The notes under the pieces: generated by a model
What the model saw: only the letters and a program-made list of their open reading frames with translations
Told to the model about the DNA's origin: nothing
Databases searched by the model: none
Part shown: positions 17,665 through 27,461 of the stretch, one piece after another
Numbering within the stretch: position 1 is the stretch's first letter
Layout of the letters: each line of letters begins with the position of its first letter
Origin: Candidatus Binataceae bacterium
GTDB lineage: Bacteria > Desulfobacterota > Binatia > Binatales > Binataceae
DNA: 64,000 nucleotides
Direction of reading: 5' to 3'
Assembly (NCBI GenBank): GCA_035308025.1
Contig: DATGHL010000022.1
Location: forward strand, 19,941-83,940
Translations under genes and position numbers: made by a program

Positions 17665-17858
17665 GCTGCCCTCGATCTTATCGCCGCTCCACCCGCATTC
17701 CAACCGCCGCCCTATCAAGCAACTTGAGAGCGACCACTTAATACCTACGGAATACGCGCGACCTATTCCCAGTGAGCACCTGCGACCCGGCTTTGAGGTG
17801 CTGGCGGATTTCGTCGTGTAGCGTCCCGCCTGCCGTATGACGAAGTTCGCCGCCGAGT

Positions 17859-18599
17859 CTAGTGCGTGCCGGAATCGGACTCGTCGCCGTTGGCCGTATG
17901 GCGCTGCGCGAGAAAACGCTCGAGGCGGTCGCGTCGCACGATGAACTGGCGGCCGTCGCGAACGATCAGACGTTCGCGCTCAAAGCTGCTGAGATACTCG
18001 GTGACCCGCGGCCGTGAAGCGCCCACCAGTTCGGCCAGATTTTGATGCGTCGCGGGCACCGTCAGGCGCACGCCCCGGCCGTCGGTAACGCCGAAATTGT
18101 CGCTGAGTTCCAGGAGGATCAGCGCCACGCGCTCCTCGAGCGTGCAGCTCATGAAATTCGCGCAGCGCAACTGCACCAAATCCCACCGTCCCGAGTAACT
18201 GGCGGCCATGTGTTTGAAGTCCGCAGAGGCAATGCCTAGAGCGATCTCGACGAAGAGCGCCAAAGTGACGGCGCCAATCTGACAGTCAGTCACTGCTTCG
18301 CAACGGAAGTTATATCTGATCCCGGCGGCCGCGGGCGGAACCCCCGGGATCATGCCCGGCGCAACCATGATGACCAGCGTGCGATCGCCCTTGCGATTGC
18401 GGCAAGTGATGCGTGCGATTCCCGAGAGCAAGATGTAGGCAGATTCGGGCGACTTCTTCCTATCGAAAATGATCCCGCGGCTCTTTACCCGGGTCAGCAC
18501 GAGCGCATCGGCAAGGCGGTTCAGCCGGCGCGAGGTGAGCCAGGAAATATTCCTAAGTCCTTGCAATCTTCGGATTCCTGACATTCGCGTCGTTGGCAT
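17859..18599 (-). CDS. Crp/Fnr-family transcriptional regulator
   Basis: A 246-aa protein with an N-terminal cyclic-nucleotide-binding-like beta barrel ('SAYILLSGIARITCRNRKGDRTLVIMVAPG'-like, about 50-85) and a C-terminal HTH_Crp domain ('ERVALILLELSDNFG', 'THQNLAELVGASRPRVTEYLSSFERERLIV', residues about 150-215). There is no FNR-type N-terminal Cys cluster and no complete cAMP-binding RxS motif, so the effector is unknown. It is a single gene with a 144-bp upstream gap. Confidence 0.88.
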   Translation of the reverse strand: MPTTRMSGIRRLQGLRNISWLTSRRLNRLADALVLTRVKSRGIIFDRKKSPESAYILLSGIARITCRNRKGDRTLVIMVAPGMIPGVPPAAAGIRYNFRCEAVTDCQIGAVTLALFVEIALGIASADFKHMAASYSGRWDLVQLRCANFMSCTLEERVALILLELSDNFGVTDGRGVRLTVPATHQNLAELVGASRPRVTEYLSSFERERLIVRDGRQFIVRRDRLERFLAQRHTANGDESDSGTH

Positions 18600-18743
18600 T
18601 GCCTCAATTTAGCAGAACCGCCGAAATATCCTTCTGATCTTCGCTGCACTTAGTTCTCCATATAACCGAATCGGCTTGGCCGCGCGATCGCGACAGGCAT
18701 AGCGTGAGAGCTGCGGAAATAATCTCCAGCTAGTAATATGCGG

Positions 18744-19736
18744 TTACTCCGCAAGAGAGAGCTTACGAAACTGCGGCGAGACTAGCGCGACCTCGCACAT
18801 GATAAAGTCGTGATCGGAGACGCGGCGGCGGAGAAATGACGCGCTTGCCGCGACCGCACGCGCGGAGTGCGGCAGCGGCGCGAGTCCGCGCACCGCGATC
18901 CAGTCCAGATTCGGCCGGAGCCATCGGGGGATCGCCCGAAAGAAGGTGAAAGTCCGCTTGTCACGCGCGTTCGCGCCATCGACCTCAAATTCAGCCTGCG
19001 CGAGGCGGGCGAAGAGCGTTTCCCATCGGCGCGGATCGGATAGCCGGCGCGGCTCGCGCAAAAGCTTGAGCATGCCGGCGCCGACGGCGCGCGCATTATG
19101 AAGCGCGATCGTCGTTGTATTCAGGTCGCCGCCGATGATTGCCGGACCTCCATCGGGAATCTGCGCGAGATATTCACGCATCTGCCATTCGCGGCCCGGG
19201 GGATCCCACCGGCTGTTGAGATGGACCACGCCCAGCGTGATGGGACGGCCGTTGAAGCTCGCGCGGGCAATAACTCCCGCCGGTCCACCAGCCATCCGCG
19301 TGAGCCGCGGATGGAGAAAGCGGTTGGGAATTGGCGCTGCGCGGACCTCCTCGAGGGGCTGGCTGCAGAGAATGGCATTGCCCTTCAAGGCGGTCGGTTC
19401 GCCGTCGGCTCTCTTCACGCCGAACTGCGGGAGGAACGCGAGACTCATCTTGAGGGCGGCAGCGAGCTCGGCCGCGAATTCCCGCCATGCCGATCGACGA
19501 TGGCGCCAGTCGGCCTCGCACAACAGAATCACCTCGGCGCCGGCCAGCGGAGCGCGTTGCAAACACTTGATAATGCCGTCGAGCCGGGCGCCGCCGCGCG
19601 CGTTGAAGGCAACAACCTTGATCGAATCCCTCTTGATCGAATCTTCGCGCCGCGGCGTTGCGCGATTCACAATGATCGGGGCGAAGCGATGCGCCCGCCC
19701 TCGCCGCTGAGAGACCTCGTCAAGCCGGCTGTCCAT
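18744..19736 (-). CDS. Endonuclease/exonuclease/phosphatase (EEP) family protein
   Basis: A 330-aa protein with the EEP fold: 'VVAFNARGG' Asn motif, 'ILLCEADW' Glu, 'VVHLNSRW', 'IIGGDLNTT' and the final 'SDHDFIMCEVAL' with catalytic Asp-His. The family includes DNA-repair nucleases, sphingomyelinases and sugar-phosphate phosphatases, and the substrate is not evident. There is no signal peptide, so it acts in the cytoplasm. Confidence 0.85.
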   Translation of the reverse strand: MDSRLDEVSQRRGRAHRFAPIIVNRATPRREDSIKRDSIKVVAFNARGGARLDGIIKCLQRAPLAGAEVILLCEADWRHRRSAWREFAAELAAALKMSLAFLPQFGVKRADGEPTALKGNAILCSQPLEEVRAAPIPNRFLHPRLTRMAGGPAGVIARASFNGRPITLGVVHLNSRWDPPGREWQMREYLAQIPDGGPAIIGGDLNTTTIALHNARAVGAGMLKLLREPRRLSDPRRWETLFARLAQAEFEVDGANARDKRTFTFFRAIPRWLRPNLDWIAVRGLAPLPHSARAVAASASFLRRRVSDHDFIMCEVALVSPQFRKLSLAE

Positions 19737-19802
19737 TGATTCTCTAACGCAGCTCCCAGGAGTGGCGGAGGCTCGGGGGGTCAGCCCGGCCTGACGCTTC
19801 GC

Positions 19803-21899
19803 CTAGGACTTTCCCTGGTCGCGCAGCGCCTGCAGCAACTCTTCGAGCTTGGTCATCGGCGCCGAGCAGGCGTGATTGCGGCATAGGTAGGCCGTGAGCC
19901 GCCCTTCGATCTGGCGCTTGCCGCGCAGCGCTTCGGGCACCATCGCAGCGTCAGTCGCGTCGGGCGCGATCGCGTAGAGCGCGAGATCCGGGACGTGGAT
20001 TTTGCCGAGCGCCTTGAGCCAGCCAGCGAATTCGGGCGAAGCGCGATCGCCGACCAAAGCTATTTCGGTGGGGCCGTTCTCATAAAGGTCCACCGCTTCG
20101 AGCATGTGCGCGAAGGCAAATGGTTGCTTCTCCATCATCGGCGCAAACAGGCAGAGCGTCAGGTCGGCGGCTTTCATGTAGCGCTCGTCGCCGGTATAGG
20201 CGTGCAAACGCAGCAACGCCATCACGGCGGCGCTGTTCCCCGATGGCGTCGAGCCGTCAAACGCCTGCTTGGAGCGCGCGATCAGCCGTTCATGATCGTC
20301 CGAGGTAAAGAAGAATCCGCCCGCCTCGCGATCCTCGAAACGCTCGAGCATCACCGCGGCCAGAGTCTGCGCGTGAGCGAGATAGCGCGGGTCGAGCGAG
20401 GCCTCATAAGTATCAATCATCGCGCCGGTGAGCAGCGCATAATCTTCGAGGTAGGCGTTGAAGCGCGCGACGCCGTCCGTGCAGGAGCGTCGCAGCGCGT
20501 GGCCATCCCAGAGGCGGCTCATCGCGAAGTCCGCTGCACGCTGCGCCGCCACCAGATAGCGCTGCTCGCCGAGTGCGCGATAGCCCTGCGCCAACGCGCT
20601 GATCATCATGCCGTTCCAGGCCGCGAGAATCTTGTCGTCGCGCCCCGGATGAACGCGCTGCTCGCGCGCGGCAAATAGTTTTTCCCGCGCCGCGGCAAGC
20701 TTCGCAGTCATCGTGGCTTCGTCCATTCGAAACATCTTTGCCGCTGATGAGACATCGATCGTGCGATGCAGAATGTTACTCGACTCGAAGTTGCCCTCGG
20801 CGGTGACGTCGAAGTAGCGCGCGGCGATCGTCGCCAGCTCCTCGCCCAGCACGGCGTGAAATTCCGCCGGCGTCCAGACGAAGAATTTGCCCTCTTCACC
20901 CTCGCTATCGGCGTCTTGACTCGCATAGAAGCCGCCCTCTGGGCTGGTCATCTCGCGGATCACATAGTCGAGCGTCTCGCGCGCGACCTGCGCGAATGCC
21001 GGCTCGTCAAGCGCTCGCGCGGCGTCCAGATAAAGCCGCCCCAGCAGCGCGTTGTCGTAGAGCATCTTTTCGAAGTGCGGCACGAGCCAATGATCATCGA
21101 CGCTGTAGCGATGGAAGCCGCCGCCAAGCTGATCATAGATGCCGCCCCTGGCCATCTTGGTCAGCGTATGGCGAATCATCTCGGCATAGTTGGCGGCGCG
21201 GCTGCGGGCGAAAGCGCGCAGGAAAATTGCAAAAACGAAGGTGTTGGGAAATTTCGGCGCGCCGCCGATTCCGCCGTGTTCACTGTCGTAATGCTGCGTC
21301 AACGCCCGCGCCGCCTCGATCATCAGACCCGGCTTGATCGCGCCGCCACCCTCCGGCACGGCCATCGCGGTGAGCGCTTTCGCGAGCCGCTCGACATTGC
21401 TGCGGATGTCGTCGGGTTTGTTGTGATAAGCGTTGGTGATCGCGGCGAGAACGCGTGCAAAGCCCGGCATCCCCTGGCGATCCTCCGGCGGAAAGTAGGT
21501 GCCGCCGTAAAACGGCCGGGTCTCCGGCGTCAAAAAGACCGTCAACGGCCATCCGCCGCGGCCGGTCAGCAACTGCACGGCGTCCATGTAGATCTGATCG
21601 AGGTCCGGACGCTCCTCGCGATCGACCTTAATCGCAACGAAGTTGTCGTTCATCGCGCGCGCGATAGCCTCGTTCTCGAACGACTCCCGCTCCATCACGT
21701 GACACCAGTGGCAGGCTGAATAGCCGATCGAAAGCAGGATCGGCTTGCCCTCCTCGCGCGCGCGGGTGAGCGCCTCCTCGCCCCAGGGATACCAATCCAC
21801 CGGATTGTGAGCGTGCTGACGCAGGTAAGGACTCTGCTCTTTGATTAAGCGATTGGGCTTGCGCCCAGCGGCCTCGCCCGAACTATGCCCCGAACTCAT
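19803..21899 (-). CDS. YyaL/DUF255 thioredoxin-domain protein
   Basis: A cytoplasmic protein of about 698 aa. The N-terminal thioredoxin-like domain has the hallmark '[22 protein letters not shown]' and CHWCHVM (CxxC) motifs, followed by an (alpha/alpha)6 barrel like N-acylglucosamine 2-epimerases ('[19 protein letters not shown]'). I prefer ATG 21899 (MSSGHSSGE), with GAGG upstream, over ATG 21938. Human SPATA20 and YyaL belong to this family. The reaction is unknown. Confidence 0.88.
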   Translation of the reverse strand: MSSGHSSGEAAGRKPNRLIKEQSPYLRQHAHNPVDWYPWGEEALTRAREEGKPILLSIGYSACHWCHVMERESFENEAIARAMNDNFVAIKVDREERPDLDQIYMDAVQLLTGRGGWPLTVFLTPETRPFYGGTYFPPEDRQGMPGFARVLAAITNAYHNKPDDIRSNVERLAKALTAMAVPEGGGAIKPGLMIEAARALTQHYDSEHGGIGGAPKFPNTFVFAIFLRAFARSRAANYAEMIRHTLTKMARGGIYDQLGGGFHRYSVDDHWLVPHFEKMLYDNALLGRLYLDAARALDEPAFAQVARETLDYVIREMTSPEGGFYASQDADSEGEEGKFFVWTPAEFHAVLGEELATIAARYFDVTAEGNFESSNILHRTIDVSSAAKMFRMDEATMTAKLAAAREKLFAAREQRVHPGRDDKILAAWNGMMISALAQGYRALGEQRYLVAAQRAADFAMSRLWDGHALRRSCTDGVARFNAYLEDYALLTGAMIDTYEASLDPRYLAHAQTLAAVMLERFEDREAGGFFFTSDDHERLIARSKQAFDGSTPSGNSAAVMALLRLHAYTGDERYMKAADLTLCLFAPMMEKQPFAFAHMLEAVDLYENGPTEIALVGDRASPEFAGWLKALGKIHVPDLALYAIAPDATDAAMVPEALRGKRQIEGRLTAYLCRNHACSAPMTKLEELLQALRDQGKS

Positions 21900-22038
21900 A
21901 GGGTTATTATCCTCGATCCGCCGGGCTGCGGCCGGCATGGATCAGTCAGACTAACGGGCGTCGAGGGTTGCGGCTACCGTCGCGCGGCGATGTGCAGGCG
22001 CTTGCCCGCGTCAATTCGTATTGCAACCCTTGCGGTCG

Positions 22039-23814
22039 ATGGTAAAGGCCAGATTGGAGGGCGATTCGCGCGCGGGGAGCGCCGAGCCGATGCCGGCGCG
22101 AGACTCCGCGTGGCGCGATGCGGCGCCGATCGTAATCGCCTTGGCCGCGATTCTCTTCTTCGCGCGTCTGGGGACGCGCGCGCTGTGGGCGTCCGAGTTC
22201 CGCTGGGCCGAGATCGCCCGCGAGATGCTCGTCACACACAACTATTTTTGGCCGACGCTTAACGGTCACGTCTATTATGACAAGCCGCTCGGCTCCTATT
22301 GGTTGGTCATAGCCGCAACCTGGCTGACCGGCGGGATGAACGAAGCGGCCGCGCGCATTCCGTGCGCGGTTGCGGGCTTGATCGCGGTCGCACTCGTGAT
22401 TCTGCTGACCCGCCGCCTCTACGACTTGCGCACCGGTGTATTCGCCGCCGCCGTTCTCGCCACGAGCTTCAGTTTCGTATTTTTTTCTCGCCACGCTTCC
22501 GCCGACGTCGAGACCGTCGCCGGCGAGCTCGCAGCACTAACGCTTTTTTTGCGCTATCAGCATCGCCCCATCGGATGGTGGATCCTCGCGCTCTGGATCA
22601 TTATGGCGCTGACCTCTCTGACCAAGGGCTTGCTCGGCTTTGTCCTGCCGCTTTTGGTGATCGGCGTTTACTCATCCTTCGCCGACGGCTGGAACTCGTT
22701 CACTGGAGGAATGCTGCTCGGCTCATTGTCCGACCGCATTGGCTACGCGCTGGAGCGCCATCGATGGTTCTTCAACTGGCGTACGCCGATCGCAATTGCG
22801 GTTGCCGCCAGCATCTACTACTGGCCGTTCGCCATCTCGCACGAGCAAACCGGCTCGGCCAAAGGGCTGGCGATGGTCTATCGCGAGAACGTCGTGCGTT
22901 ATTTCGCCCCGTTCGATCACGTCGGGCCAATCTACCTGTATACCTACGTAATCTTCGCGCTGATGGCGCCGTGGTCGGTGTATTTGCCCGCGGCGCTCGC
23001 GCACGCGCATCGAGCGAATCAGGAAGCCCGCACTGAGCGGGATAGAGATCGCTTCGTGCTGAGTTTTTTCTGGGCAACGTTCATTTTTTTTACCCTCGCG
23101 GGTTCGCGGCGCAGTTATTATCTGCTCCCGATATTGCCCGCCGCCGCGATACTCGTGGCGCGATTACTCGCCGAACCGCTCGACCGGTTAAGCCGGACCG
23201 CGCGGATCTTGCTCAAACTTGGTTTCGCCGCGATCGTTATCGCGGTGACTGTTTCGAGCCTTGCCTTTCTTCCACCGCGGCTCTTCATGCCGGATCCCTA
23301 CGCCTTGCTGCCGAATGCACCCGAGCGCGGGGTTTTGGCGGTGTATTGGATTGGCTCCGCGCTCGCGCTCTGCTGGGCGCTGCGCCGCTTGACCTCGGCC
23401 CGGGTCTTTTTCGCCACGGCGACCGTCGCGTGGCTCTTCATGTTTTATTTTTTCGTTTTCGCGATGCCTGCGGGCGACGCCTGGCGCGGCGAGAAACCCT
23501 TCGCCTATCGGATCCGCGACCTGATTGGTGCGGACACGGCCGCGCTCGCTTTCTATCGGGTGGGCGGTCCCGTCTATTACCTCGATCTGCCGCACTCGGT
23601 GCCGACCTATGAATCGCGACGCGAACTGGATCAGTCGATCAATACAGGCGCGACGCGATGGGTCGTCGTGCGGCAACGCGATCTCCAAATACTCGACGTC
23701 CCGGCCGCCGTCGTCGCGCGTGAAGCCGTGTTTCCGTGGGACTCCAAGGAGCATCGCCTCAATGCGATGGTCCTCGTGCGGGTCGGTGCGCCGCCCGCTC
23801 AAGAGTCGCCGTGA
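22039..23814 (+). CDS. Glycosyltransferase family 39 (ArnT/PMT-like) membrane protein
   Basis: About 591 aa with roughly 11 membrane helices. The first periplasmic loop has the PMT-type acidic motif (SEFRWAEIAREML...HNYFWPTLNG..YYDKPLGSYW). Members transfer sugars from polyprenyl-phosphate carriers to lipid A, proteins or other acceptors on the periplasmic face. The chosen start is ATG 22039; the longest frame begins at a TTG 18 nt upstream. The C-terminal 110 residues form a soluble periplasmic domain. The acceptor is unknown. Confidence 0.87.
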   Translation: MVKARLEGDSRAGSAEPMPARDSAWRDAAPIVIALAAILFFARLGTRALWASEFRWAEIAREMLVTHNYFWPTLNGHVYYDKPLGSYWLVIAATWLTGGMNEAAARIPCAVAGLIAVALVILLTRRLYDLRTGVFAAAVLATSFSFVFFSRHASADVETVAGELAALTLFLRYQHRPIGWWILALWIIMALTSLTKGLLGFVLPLLVIGVYSSFADGWNSFTGGMLLGSLSDRIGYALERHRWFFNWRTPIAIAVAASIYYWPFAISHEQTGSAKGLAMVYRENVVRYFAPFDHVGPIYLYTYVIFALMAPWSVYLPAALAHAHRANQEARTERDRDRFVLSFFWATFIFFTLAGSRRSYYLLPILPAAAILVARLLAEPLDRLSRTARILLKLGFAAIVIAVTVSSLAFLPPRLFMPDPYALLPNAPERGVLAVYWIGSALALCWALRRLTSARVFFATATVAWLFMFYFFVFAMPAGDAWRGEKPFAYRIRDLIGADTAALAFYRVGGPVYYLDLPHSVPTYESRRELDQSINTGATRWVVVRQRDLQILDVPAAVVAREAVFPWDSKEHRLNAMVLVRVGAPPAQESP

Positions 23815-23846
23815 ACGCCTCCGACAGGATCAACCTTCGCCCAAGG

Positions 23847-25079
23847 TCAAAAGGAGCGCGGCGGCGGGTTCGTCTCGTCAGGAATTTTCTCGCGCCGGCT
23901 AAGTCTGAATAAATCCGCCGCGCCAAGGATCATCCGCCACGCGCTCGGGAATTCGAGGTTGCCGCCCTCGGCTTGCGGCTCTGGGTCGATAATCTGTTTG
24001 CGCCCCTCGTGCCATTGTACGAGCAGCATCTGGTGGCCGATTTGGCGGCCTGTTTCGCGATCGATAGCGAAATCGCCGAAAAAGGTTGTAGTTCGCAGGT
24101 CGGCGAAGGCGGCGCGCAATTGAACTTGATCAAGCGAATCGCAGGCGCGGACCGCCGCCAGAGTGATTAGCCCGGCAGCGTAAATCTGCGCTGCGGGATA
24201 ATCGCAAGTGCTGCCCGCCGCGAGGATTCTGCGCGAAAATTCGGCCGGTCGCGGCCCCAGCTCCGGCACGATGTTGAAATCGCGCTCCCATTGGCTCGGA
24301 CCAACGATACCTTCGGCGTCGTCGCCGAGGTCCTGGCGGAAGCGCTCGACGCCCGCAGCAACACATCCGAGCACCGGAACTTTGAGCTCACGGGCGGACG
24401 CCACACGCATCATCGCGAGGTCGTAGTCATAACCTCCGGCGCTCACGAAAGCGTTGATCCGGTTGCGGCGGATTGCGCGCGACAGGCTCGCGGGCGTGTG
24501 CTCAGGGCGGAAGGTGCCCGCGTATTTCATGCGCAGCCGGACGCCGTGCAGCCAGGCGCGTCGGGTCTTGGCGGCGCGTTCGAGGCCGGCGCTAATCGCC
24601 CCGGCGAAAGGGGTGGGGGCGGTCGCGACGGCCAGCCGCTTGCGCCAGAACTTGAGCGTGGCGAGTAGATCTATCAGGCCGGTCATATACGCGCTGGCCG
24701 GGGTGAGAACGCTCACGAGCATCCGGACGTTATGGGCGTGAAGCTGATCGGCTGCGCCGCCGTGATTGATCATCAGGCGACCCGCCTCCTCGCACAATGG
24801 CGCGGCGACGCGCGTCAGCCCGCTTGAGTAGGGGCCGAAGATCAGGTCGCAAGGGCGACCGAAACACAGTTCGCGATAGATTTCGCGCGCGCGATCAATC
24901 CGGCTGGCGTCGTCGAGACAGCGCAGGGCGACATCATAATGCTGCCCGCGGACGATGACGCCGCCGGCTTCGTTCGCGTCAGCGACGAACAGGCGCAGGG
25001 CCCTCTCGCCTTGACGCCCCATCGCGGCGTATTTGCCCGTCAACGAAAGCGAGAGGCCGAGGGTGAGCTGGCGCGTCAT
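23847..25079 (-). CDS. Leu/Ile/Val-type ligand-binding protein lacking a signal peptide
   Basis: A 410-aa protein with the type I periplasmic-binding fold seen in LivJ/K-type ABC receptors ('LGLSLSLTGKYAAMGRQGERALRLFVADANEAGG' start, 'LIFGPYSSGLTRVAAPLCE', 'AFVSAGGYDYDLAMMR'). It begins directly with the first strand, with no signal peptide or lipobox, so as annotated it is cytoplasmic. No ABC permease or ATPase genes adjoin. It may be a soluble sensor, or the true N-terminus may be elsewhere. It ends an operon with a MaoC-like gene 8 bp upstream. Confidence 0.78.
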   Translation of the reverse strand: MTRQLTLGLSLSLTGKYAAMGRQGERALRLFVADANEAGGVIVRGQHYDVALRCLDDASRIDRAREIYRELCFGRPCDLIFGPYSSGLTRVAAPLCEEAGRLMINHGGAADQLHAHNVRMLVSVLTPASAYMTGLIDLLATLKFWRKRLAVATAPTPFAGAISAGLERAAKTRRAWLHGVRLRMKYAGTFRPEHTPASLSRAIRRNRINAFVSAGGYDYDLAMMRVASARELKVPVLGCVAAGVERFRQDLGDDAEGIVGPSQWERDFNIVPELGPRPAEFSRRILAAGSTCDYPAAQIYAAGLITLAAVRACDSLDQVQLRAAFADLRTTTFFGDFAIDRETGRQIGHQMLLVQWHEGRKQIIDPEPQAEGGNLEFPSAWRMILGAADLFRLSRREKIPDETNPPPRSF

Positions 25080-25086
25080 CGGCTTC

Positions 25087-25947
25087 TCAAGGGGAGCGGA
25101 TTTCTGCGCGGCCGTCGCGCATCACGACGATGCCGCCGGCGTTGGCGGTCTCGAAGGAAAAGCGCCGGTGTTCGCCGCCTTCGTCAGCGGACCAAATCGA
25201 AGTAGTGAGCGAATCGCCCGGGAAGATTGGACGGGCAAAGCGCACGGCGAGCTGTTTCAGGCGAAGCGGGTCGCCGCCGCAGAGCGTGTCAGTCACGGCG
25301 CGAGCCGCGAAGGCCATCGCGCACAGGCCGTGAACGATAATGCCCGGCAGGCCCGCCATGTTGGCGACATTGTCGTCAACATGTATAGGATTGCGATCGC
25401 CCGAGGCTTCCGCGTAGCGAAAAGTCTGATCGAGAGCAATCGTTTCGGTGACCTCCCATAAGGATGCGCCGCGCGCGACTGCGTCGTTCGGAACATGCAA
25501 CTCGGATCCGGCCGCCGGAGCGCGCCGACCTCGGATCAAAACGGTGAAGCGGATGCGGCTGACGGCTTGGTCGTGCTGGTTCGACGCGCGCAGCTCGAGC
25601 GTCAGCGATTCACCGCCGCTGACCGACGCGATCGCGGCGATGCGCGCTGCGGGAAAAATCCGATCCCCCGGACGGATCGGCGCGAGCAACTCCATCTCCT
25701 GCGCAGTATGCAGCAGGCGGAGCAGGTCGGCGCGGAGCTCGGGATCAGTCAGCGCGGTAATGAGCGGAAGCCAGGTGACCACCACCGGGTACAGCGGTGG
25801 CGCGACGATGCCGCCGGGGACGTCGGCATCGAAGTAACGCGGATTATCATCGCTGCAGGCGCGCGCGTAGTTTTGAATCGAAGCGAGCGTCACGTCGGCC
25901 GGCGCGCTGGAATATGCTTTGCCGAGGCAGGCGCGATTCAGAGGCAT
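25087..25947 (-). CDS. MaoC-family double-hotdog acyl dehydratase
   Basis: A 286-aa protein made of two hotdog domains. The second carries the hydratase-2 motif 'ASGDRNPIHVDDNVANMAGLPGIIVHGLCAM' (described, about residues 195-225) with the catalytic Asp and His. The N-terminal half begins with an FAS1/hydratase-like 'IQNYARACSDDNPRYFDADVP'. Such enzymes hydrate enoyl-CoA or fatty-acyl intermediates. It sits between nagA and the binding-protein gene on the same strand. Confidence 0.82.
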   Translation of the reverse strand: MPLNRACLGKAYSSAPADVTLASIQNYARACSDDNPRYFDADVPGGIVAPPLYPVVVTWLPLITALTDPELRADLLRLLHTAQEMELLAPIRPGDRIFPAARIAAIASVSGGESLTLELRASNQHDQAVSRIRFTVLIRGRRAPAAGSELHVPNDAVARGASLWEVTETIALDQTFRYAEASGDRNPIHVDDNVANMAGLPGIIVHGLCAMAFAARAVTDTLCGGDPLRLKQLAVRFARPIFPGDSLTTSIWSADEGGEHRRFSFETANAGGIVVMRDGRAEIRSP

Positions 25948-25973
25948 TGCGGGTTCCTGGCGGTAACCGCGGA

Positions 25974-27182
25974 TCAGTCGATTTCGTGACCGTCGACAAA
26001 GACCGCTTTCAAATTTAGCGCGCGGTCGAGCAGGATCAAATCAGCGCGTTTGCCCAGCGCGACCGCGCCGCGATCGGCCAACCCGAGGACTCGCGCCGGA
26101 CCCTCGGCGGCCATCTGAGCATAGCCGAAGGGATCGAGACCGCCGCCGAAAACGGGATCGTTTACGGTGAGCCGCAGCCCCTCGAGCATCGTGACGACGC
26201 CGCCCGCCAGCGCGCCGTCGGGGAAACGCGCCGCGCCTTCTCGGACTTGTACCCGGCGCGAAGCGTCGCCAAACATCGGTAGCTCAGCGTCGGGCTGCAC
26301 ACCGGCCAGCGCGACGCAGTCGCTGGCGACGAGGGTTTGCCCGACCGTCCGAGCCGCTCGCACTAACGCAAACATCGCCGGATGAATATGCACGCGGTCC
26401 GGAATAATCGCGGCGGCTGCCGGCGAGGGTGTCAGCGCCGCACCAACGATACCCGGCTCGCGATGATGCAGCGGGCGCATCGCGTTGAAGAGATGCGTAA
26501 ACATGCGGGCGCCGACGGCGACGGCCGCCAACGCCTCATCGCAGGTCGCGTCGCTGTGACCCAGTGAGACGGTAACGCCCCGCGCGACAAATTGCCGAAT
26601 CGCGCCAAGCGCGCCGTCAAGTTCCGGCGCAAGGGTTATCAGCCGGAGAGTTTTGAGCGCGAGCATCCGGGCGAGCGCCTCGCCATGCGGCAGGCGCTGC
26701 AGCGGCGGATGTGCGCCGAGATGGCGAGGTGAAATAAACGGTCCTTCAAGATGCATCCCGAGGATCGTCGCGCCGCTCAGCTTGCGAGCGTCGGACGGGC
26801 TTTGCGCAGCTTCGCGCTGACGCGTCATCGCCGCGGCGATCATAGCGTCGCAGCGCTCGATCGTCTCCAGCGGCGCGGTGATAACGGTCGGCAGCCAGCT
26901 TGTCGTGCCCTCGCGCGCGAGTGCGTATGAGAGCCTGAGAACGTCCTCGATCGAAGCTGACATGACGTCGATTCCGTAAGCGCCGTTGACCTGCAGATCG
27001 ATGAAGCCCGGCAGAACCACATCGTCGAGCGGCGCATGCCGCTCGCATATCGCAGTTACGGTTTCGCCAAAGACGACTGTGCGAGACTGCCCGGAGGAGT
27101 CGAGATGCCCGCTGAGCTGGTGCAGGTCGGCGACAGCGCGCCCGCTAGTTGGCACGGAATTTTTCGCGCAGCAGGCGCGCAA
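25974..27182 (-). CDS. nagA: N-acetylglucosamine-6-phosphate deacetylase
   Basis: A 402-aa amidohydrolase with NagA signatures: 'VLPGFIDLQVNGAYGIDV', metal ligand Glu in 'GMHLEGPFISPRHLGAH', 'SLGHSDATCDEA', 'THLFNAMRPLHHREPG' and catalytic Asp in 'LVASDCVAL'. It removes the acetyl group from GlcNAc-6-P in amino-sugar or cell-wall recycling. The frame starts at TTG 27182 inside the upstream gene and the true start may be later. No nagB is adjacent. Confidence 0.88.
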   Translation of the reverse strand: MRACCAKNSVPTSGRAVADLHQLSGHLDSSGQSRTVVFGETVTAICERHAPLDDVVLPGFIDLQVNGAYGIDVMSASIEDVLRLSYALAREGTTSWLPTVITAPLETIERCDAMIAAAMTRQREAAQSPSDARKLSGATILGMHLEGPFISPRHLGAHPPLQRLPHGEALARMLALKTLRLITLAPELDGALGAIRQFVARGVTVSLGHSDATCDEALAAVAVGARMFTHLFNAMRPLHHREPGIVGAALTPSPAAAAIIPDRVHIHPAMFALVRAARTVGQTLVASDCVALAGVQPDAELPMFGDASRRVQVREGAARFPDGALAGGVVTMLEGLRLTVNDPVFGGGLDPFGYAQMAAEGPARVLGLADRGAVALGKRADLILLDRALNLKAVFVDGHEID

Positions 27183-27396
27183 AACGCGGCAGGTAGATCA
27201 GGTCGAAGGTGTCGTCCTTGCCGGGAAACATCGCGACCGCGGCGCCCTTGAGCCCGCGCACGTGTTCCCACGCTTCCTCGAGGGTCATCGTGTCGTCCTG
27301 CGCGATCGTCGCGAAGACCAGATCGACCAGAAAGCGCAGCCTGCGGATCTGCTTGTTTTCGTGCGCTACGCGCGCGGCCAAATTCTCGTCAGCCAT
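27145..27396 (-). CDS. Small uncharacterised protein upstream of nagA
   Basis: I take ATG 27396 (MADENLAARVAHENKQIRRLRFLVDLV), giving 83 aa; the track start at 27447 only adds an unlikely basic leader. The middle reads 'DDTMTLEEAWEHVRGLKGAAVAMFPGKDDTFDLIYLPRF', helical and soluble. It overlaps the nagA frame. I do not recognise the family; it is conserved-looking in codon use. Confidence 0.6.
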   Translation of the reverse strand: MADENLAARVAHENKQIRRLRFLVDLVFATIAQDDTMTLEEAWEHVRGLKGAAVAMFPGKDDTFDLIYLPRFARLLREKFRAN

Positions 27397-27461
27397 CGAG
27401 GCGGAACTATAGCGCGATCGCGCCCAGCTGTCGCGAGGCGCGGTCATGCGACGCGCAGCTT

